Of a DNA stretch of 54,770 nt, positions 52,350 through 54,770 are shown one piece after another. The translations under genes and the position numbers were made by a program. The stretch's first letter is position 1. Every line of letters starts with the position of its first letter. Source of the DNA: Jutongia huaianensis. GTDB taxonomy: Bacteria > Bacillota > Clostridia > Lachnospirales > Lachnospiraceae. The stretch covers positions 1-54,770 of the forward strand of contig NZ_JACRSX010000019.1 of assembly GCF_014384985.1 (NCBI RefSeq), given 5' to 3'. Below the pieces are notes generated by a model. The model searched no databases, was not told the DNA's origin, and was given only the letters and a program-made list of their open reading frames with translations.

Positions 52350-53303
52350 TTAAGACTTTTGCGACTTCATTTGCTGCTCAAATACCTCACTGGACAGTCC
52401 TGCCTCAGATGCAGCGTCTGCTACGCTGAGAAGTCCCTTCCGGACTAACTGTACCAACATATCCCCCTGTCCCAGTTCCCTGCCTTTCTGTTCCCTCGTC
52501 TTCATCATATCCTCTACTGCCTGGCAAACATTGACCACCTCTGTTTTCTCATCGATTGCAAAATCTGTATGGGTTATTGTCTCTATTACACGGACTGCTC
52601 CCGTCTCCAGTGTCTTGAGGCGTTCATCCTCCTACAGAAGCCTTGCCAGCCCTTTCTCATCCTTCGAATACTTTATATATTTTAACACTTCCCACAAGCT
52701 TGATGCAAACTTTTTGAAGTCATTCTGGGATATTCTGCTGGAATCCAGCAAATGTACCCGGTAATCCTGTGCATATCTCAGTATTGTATCATTCCGCACA
52801 GAAAACATTTCATGCAAAGACAGAGGGCCGTCCTATGGGGTTGCTCCAAAATGTACCACCAGAGTAATCACTGGCTACAGCTTATCTCCTCTCGTGAATC
52901 CGGACTAAAACTCAGCACTGCTCATTGTTTCATATCCCGATTCTTCCAAATGAACAGCAGATATTTTTGATACCTGTCCAACATACTGCAATGCATCATA
53001 GATCATATTTTTACCAACATAGCATAATGAATATCTGTTTGATTCTCCATTCCAAATATGATATAGGATGCTTCCATTTCTCTCATAGCCGTCATGTATT
53101 TCAAAACATCCCTATATTTCTGTACACCTTTTACCTTCTTGGAAATATTGCTGCCAAAAACATACATCAATTATGCCGTATCCAACTCCTTCAGCTCCGA
53201 CGGTTTGATCACATGTCTGCCATCATACGGTAAAAAATTAAATGCATCTGCAAATACATGAGGTTCTCTCGTATATTCCTTTGTAACAATGTCTGCTTTC
53301 CTG
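52350..53303 (-). pseudogene. Rpn-family nuclease (copy B), inactivated
   Basis: The frame follows copy A, but carries five in-frame stops: TAA after ELKELDTA, then TAG in the EFLSGF, DRLQP, DPWDG and LLEEDE positions of copy A. One base is lost in a T-run (near 53007), and about 17 bp including the start codon are deleted (near 53296). The C-terminal 60 codons are still well conserved (KTREQKGRELGQGDMLVQLV) and end in TAA at 52350-52352. The gene cannot make the full protein. Confidence 0.88.
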
Positions 53304-53415
53304 TTATGCTGTAATTTTCGACAGTATAACAGGAAGATAACGGGTTCGCAATATGAATTAGATAAATGCCGTTTTGTACTAGGCAAATTACGGAAATTGT
53401 CATGTAGAAAACAGC
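52350..53415. repeat. Direct repeat unit B (dead Rpn gene plus upstream hairpin)
   Basis: This is the partner of 49436-50520. The upstream hairpin at 53298-53335 is kept (TTCCTGTTAT with ATAACAGGAA), although the start codon it served is deleted. The helicase gene lies between the two units. Confidence 0.9.
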
Positions 53416-53509
53416 ATTTTTCGCATATTATCAATATATAATACATATCATATATATCGAATTCTCAGCACTCCTACAATGTTTCAACTTATTTCTTTTT
53501 AAACACATA

Positions 53510-54770
53510 TTAATATAACTTTCTATGGTCAATTACTCTTTGAGACTTTCCTTCACTTCGTTTAATTACTCCAATATCAACAAATACCACTGTCCCTCTA
53601 ATTCCTAACGTCGATCTCAGTTCATTCTCTAACTTAATAATCTCTCTTTTTTTTATTTCTTCATCTCGTATCTTTTTATCATTTTCCACCTTTATAACCA
53701 AAGAATCCTGACAATTTGTACGATCAACTTCCAATAAATAATTTGACGAGTATCCATTTTCTAACAAAACAGCTTCCACTTGAGTAGGCCAAACATTTAC
53801 TCCTTTAATTATAATCATATCATCGCTTCTCCCTATGGGTTTGCTCATTTTTATATGTGTTCTGCCACACAAACACTTTTTTCTCGATATCTTGCATAAA
53901 TCCCTCGTTCTATATCTTATCAAAGGAAATGCTTGTTTTGTTAAACTCGTCAACACTAACTCCCCTAATGCCCCCTCTGGCAACACATGTCCATCTATCG
54001 GATCAACAACCTCTGCATAAAAATGGTCCTCTTGAATATGCATTCCATCTTTCTGAATACACTCAAAAGCTACACCCGGTCCCATTATTTCAGTTAATCC
54101 ATATATATCATACGCATTTATCCTTAATTTTTTTTCAAGTTCTCTTCTCATCTCATTAGTCCATGGTTCTGCACCAAATATTCCAGTTTTTAGAGAAAGT
54201 TTATCCAATAAATCATTTTTTTCTATATATTCACCTAAATTTGCTGCATAAGATGGCGTACAGCATAATATTGTCGTATTTAAATCTGTCATAAATTGAA
54301 TTTGCCTTTTAGTATTTCCTATTGACATTGGTAATGTCAAACATCCTACCTTTTGCGCCCCTCCATTCATTCCTGCACCACCAGTAAATAAGCCATATCC
54401 AAAGCTCACTTGACAAACATCTTGACTATCTCCCCCAGCTGCAACTATCGCTCTCGCACAGCATTCTTCCCATATTTCTATATCATTTTTAGTGTAATAT
54501 GCAATGACACGTTTTCCTGTCGTACCACTTGTAGATTGAATTCTCACACACTCAGATTTAGGCACTGCCAATAATTTATCTGGATATGCTTTTTTCAAGT
54601 CATCCTTTGTCATAAATGGTAATTTATATATATCTCCTATCCCCTTAATTTCTTCTAAATCTATACCTAAATTTCGTAACTTTTTTTGGTAATATGGCAC
54701 ATTTATATACATTCGTTTAACCAATCGAACCAATAATTTACTCTGAAGTTTTTTTATATCTTCAACATTC
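53510..54770 (-). CDS. paaK: Phenylacetate-CoA ligase family protein (PaaK-like), partial at the N-terminus
   Basis: The frame is open to the window edge for 419 codons. The visible chain begins NVEDIKKLQSKLLVRLVKRM, so roughly 15 residues are missing. It contains the AMP-binding P-loop STSGTTGKRVIAYYTKND, the YDIYGLTEIMGPGVAFEC motif, the RYRTRDLCKI hinge and the C-terminal IGRSDDMIIIKGVNVWPTQVE of PaaK enzymes. These ligases activate aryl acids to CoA thioesters; in gut Firmicutes they often serve aryl or indole acid metabolism. The gene is AT-rich compared with the rest of the window and lies just past the Rpn repeats, so it may belong to the same acquired segment. Confidence 0.87.
   Translation of the reverse strand, partial: NVEDIKKLQSKLLVRLVKRMYINVPYYQKKLRNLGIDLEEIKGIGDIYKLPFMTKDDLKKAYPDKLLAVPKSECVRIQSTSGTTGKRVIAYYTKNDIEIWEECCARAIVAAGGDSQDVCQVSFGYGLFTGGAGMNGGAQKVGCLTLPMSIGNTKRQIQFMTDLNTTILCCTPSYAANLGEYIEKNDLLDKLSLKTGIFGAEPWTNEMRRELEKKLRINAYDIYGLTEIMGPGVAFECIQKDGMHIQEDHFYAEVVDPIDGHVLPEGALGELVLTSLTKQAFPLIRYRTRDLCKISRKKCLCGRTHIKMSKPIGRSDDMIIIKGVNVWPTQVEAVLLENGYSSNYLLEVDRTNCQDSLVIKVENDKKIRDEEIKKREIIKLENELRSTLGIRGTVVFVDIGVIKRSEGKSQRVIDHRKLY

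Noticed and set aside
49436..53415. Composite transposon around the NERD-helicase
   Set aside because: No DDE transposase, terminal inverted repeats or target duplication were found; only direct repeats of Rpn genes are shown.
1..54770. CRISPR arrays, tRNA and rRNA genes
   Set aside because: No regularly spaced 25-37-bp repeats and no tRNA or rRNA signatures were seen on either strand by eye.

Overview
The window looks like chromosome of a low-to-mid GC, spore-forming Clostridia, most likely a gut Lachnospiraceae (inferred, not proven). The support is a late-sporulation sigma factor (SigK type), an alpha2 glycyl-tRNA synthetase, a CBS/DRTGG family II pyrophosphatase, FucO, Rpn-family PD-(D/E)XK proteins, strong AGGAGG ribosome binding sites and classical sigma-A promoters. 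No rRNA, tRNA or CRISPR array was seen.

Layout. 1-1515: AT-rich partial gene with a TIR/DUF4062-like N-terminus, possibly defence-related. 1728-7570: housekeeping and sporulation block on the minus strand (RlmD, YhaM, SigK without a pro-sequence, a metallophosphoesterase, and a ParB-like/BMP fusion). 7750-12984: divergent ABC-2 exporter and NarL-type two-component system, arranged like the linearmycin-resistance Lnr system. 13117-14806: ECF sigma factor with a putative membrane anti-sigma factor. 15005-15805: Cof-type HAD phosphatase. 16052-19083: ABC-2 exporter operon ending in a small XRE regulator. 19080-20975: soluble LacI-like/GGDEF protein. 21088-26057: FtsX-type ABC transporter with OmpR-type regulator and short-loop histidine kinase (peptide-antibiotic detoxification type), with a candidate autoregulatory operator. 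26193-29837: large secreted 5'-nucleotidase behind 11-bp direct repeats. 30015-34642: tightly coupled operon of nitrilase, TPR/degenerate-AAA-like protein and CBS-PPase. 34838-45532: mostly ordinary genes (DUF4867, RsmF, HAD, lytic transglycosylase, serine hydrolase, C39-like peptidase, a lysine-rich secreted protein, GlyRS, FucO).

45.65-54.77 kb is an accessory region. It holds a broken IS91-family transposase, an AT-rich membrane protein, an orphan 468-aa protein, and a NERD nuclease/SF1 helicase fusion between two roughly 1.08-kb direct repeats. Each repeat carries an Rpn-family nuclease gene, one intact and one dead, and a third short Rpn fragment abuts the helicase. Both repeats carry the same hairpin at the translation start. 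In the intact copy it buries the Shine-Dalgarno sequence, and one base pair covaries between copies. This is the most unusual structure in the window. The window ends inside an AT-rich PaaK-type ligase gene.

Several regions share one theme, sensing and export of membrane-active compounds: three separate ABC exporters each sit beside their own regulator. Coordinates of starts were chosen from Shine-Dalgarno spacing where several starts were possible.
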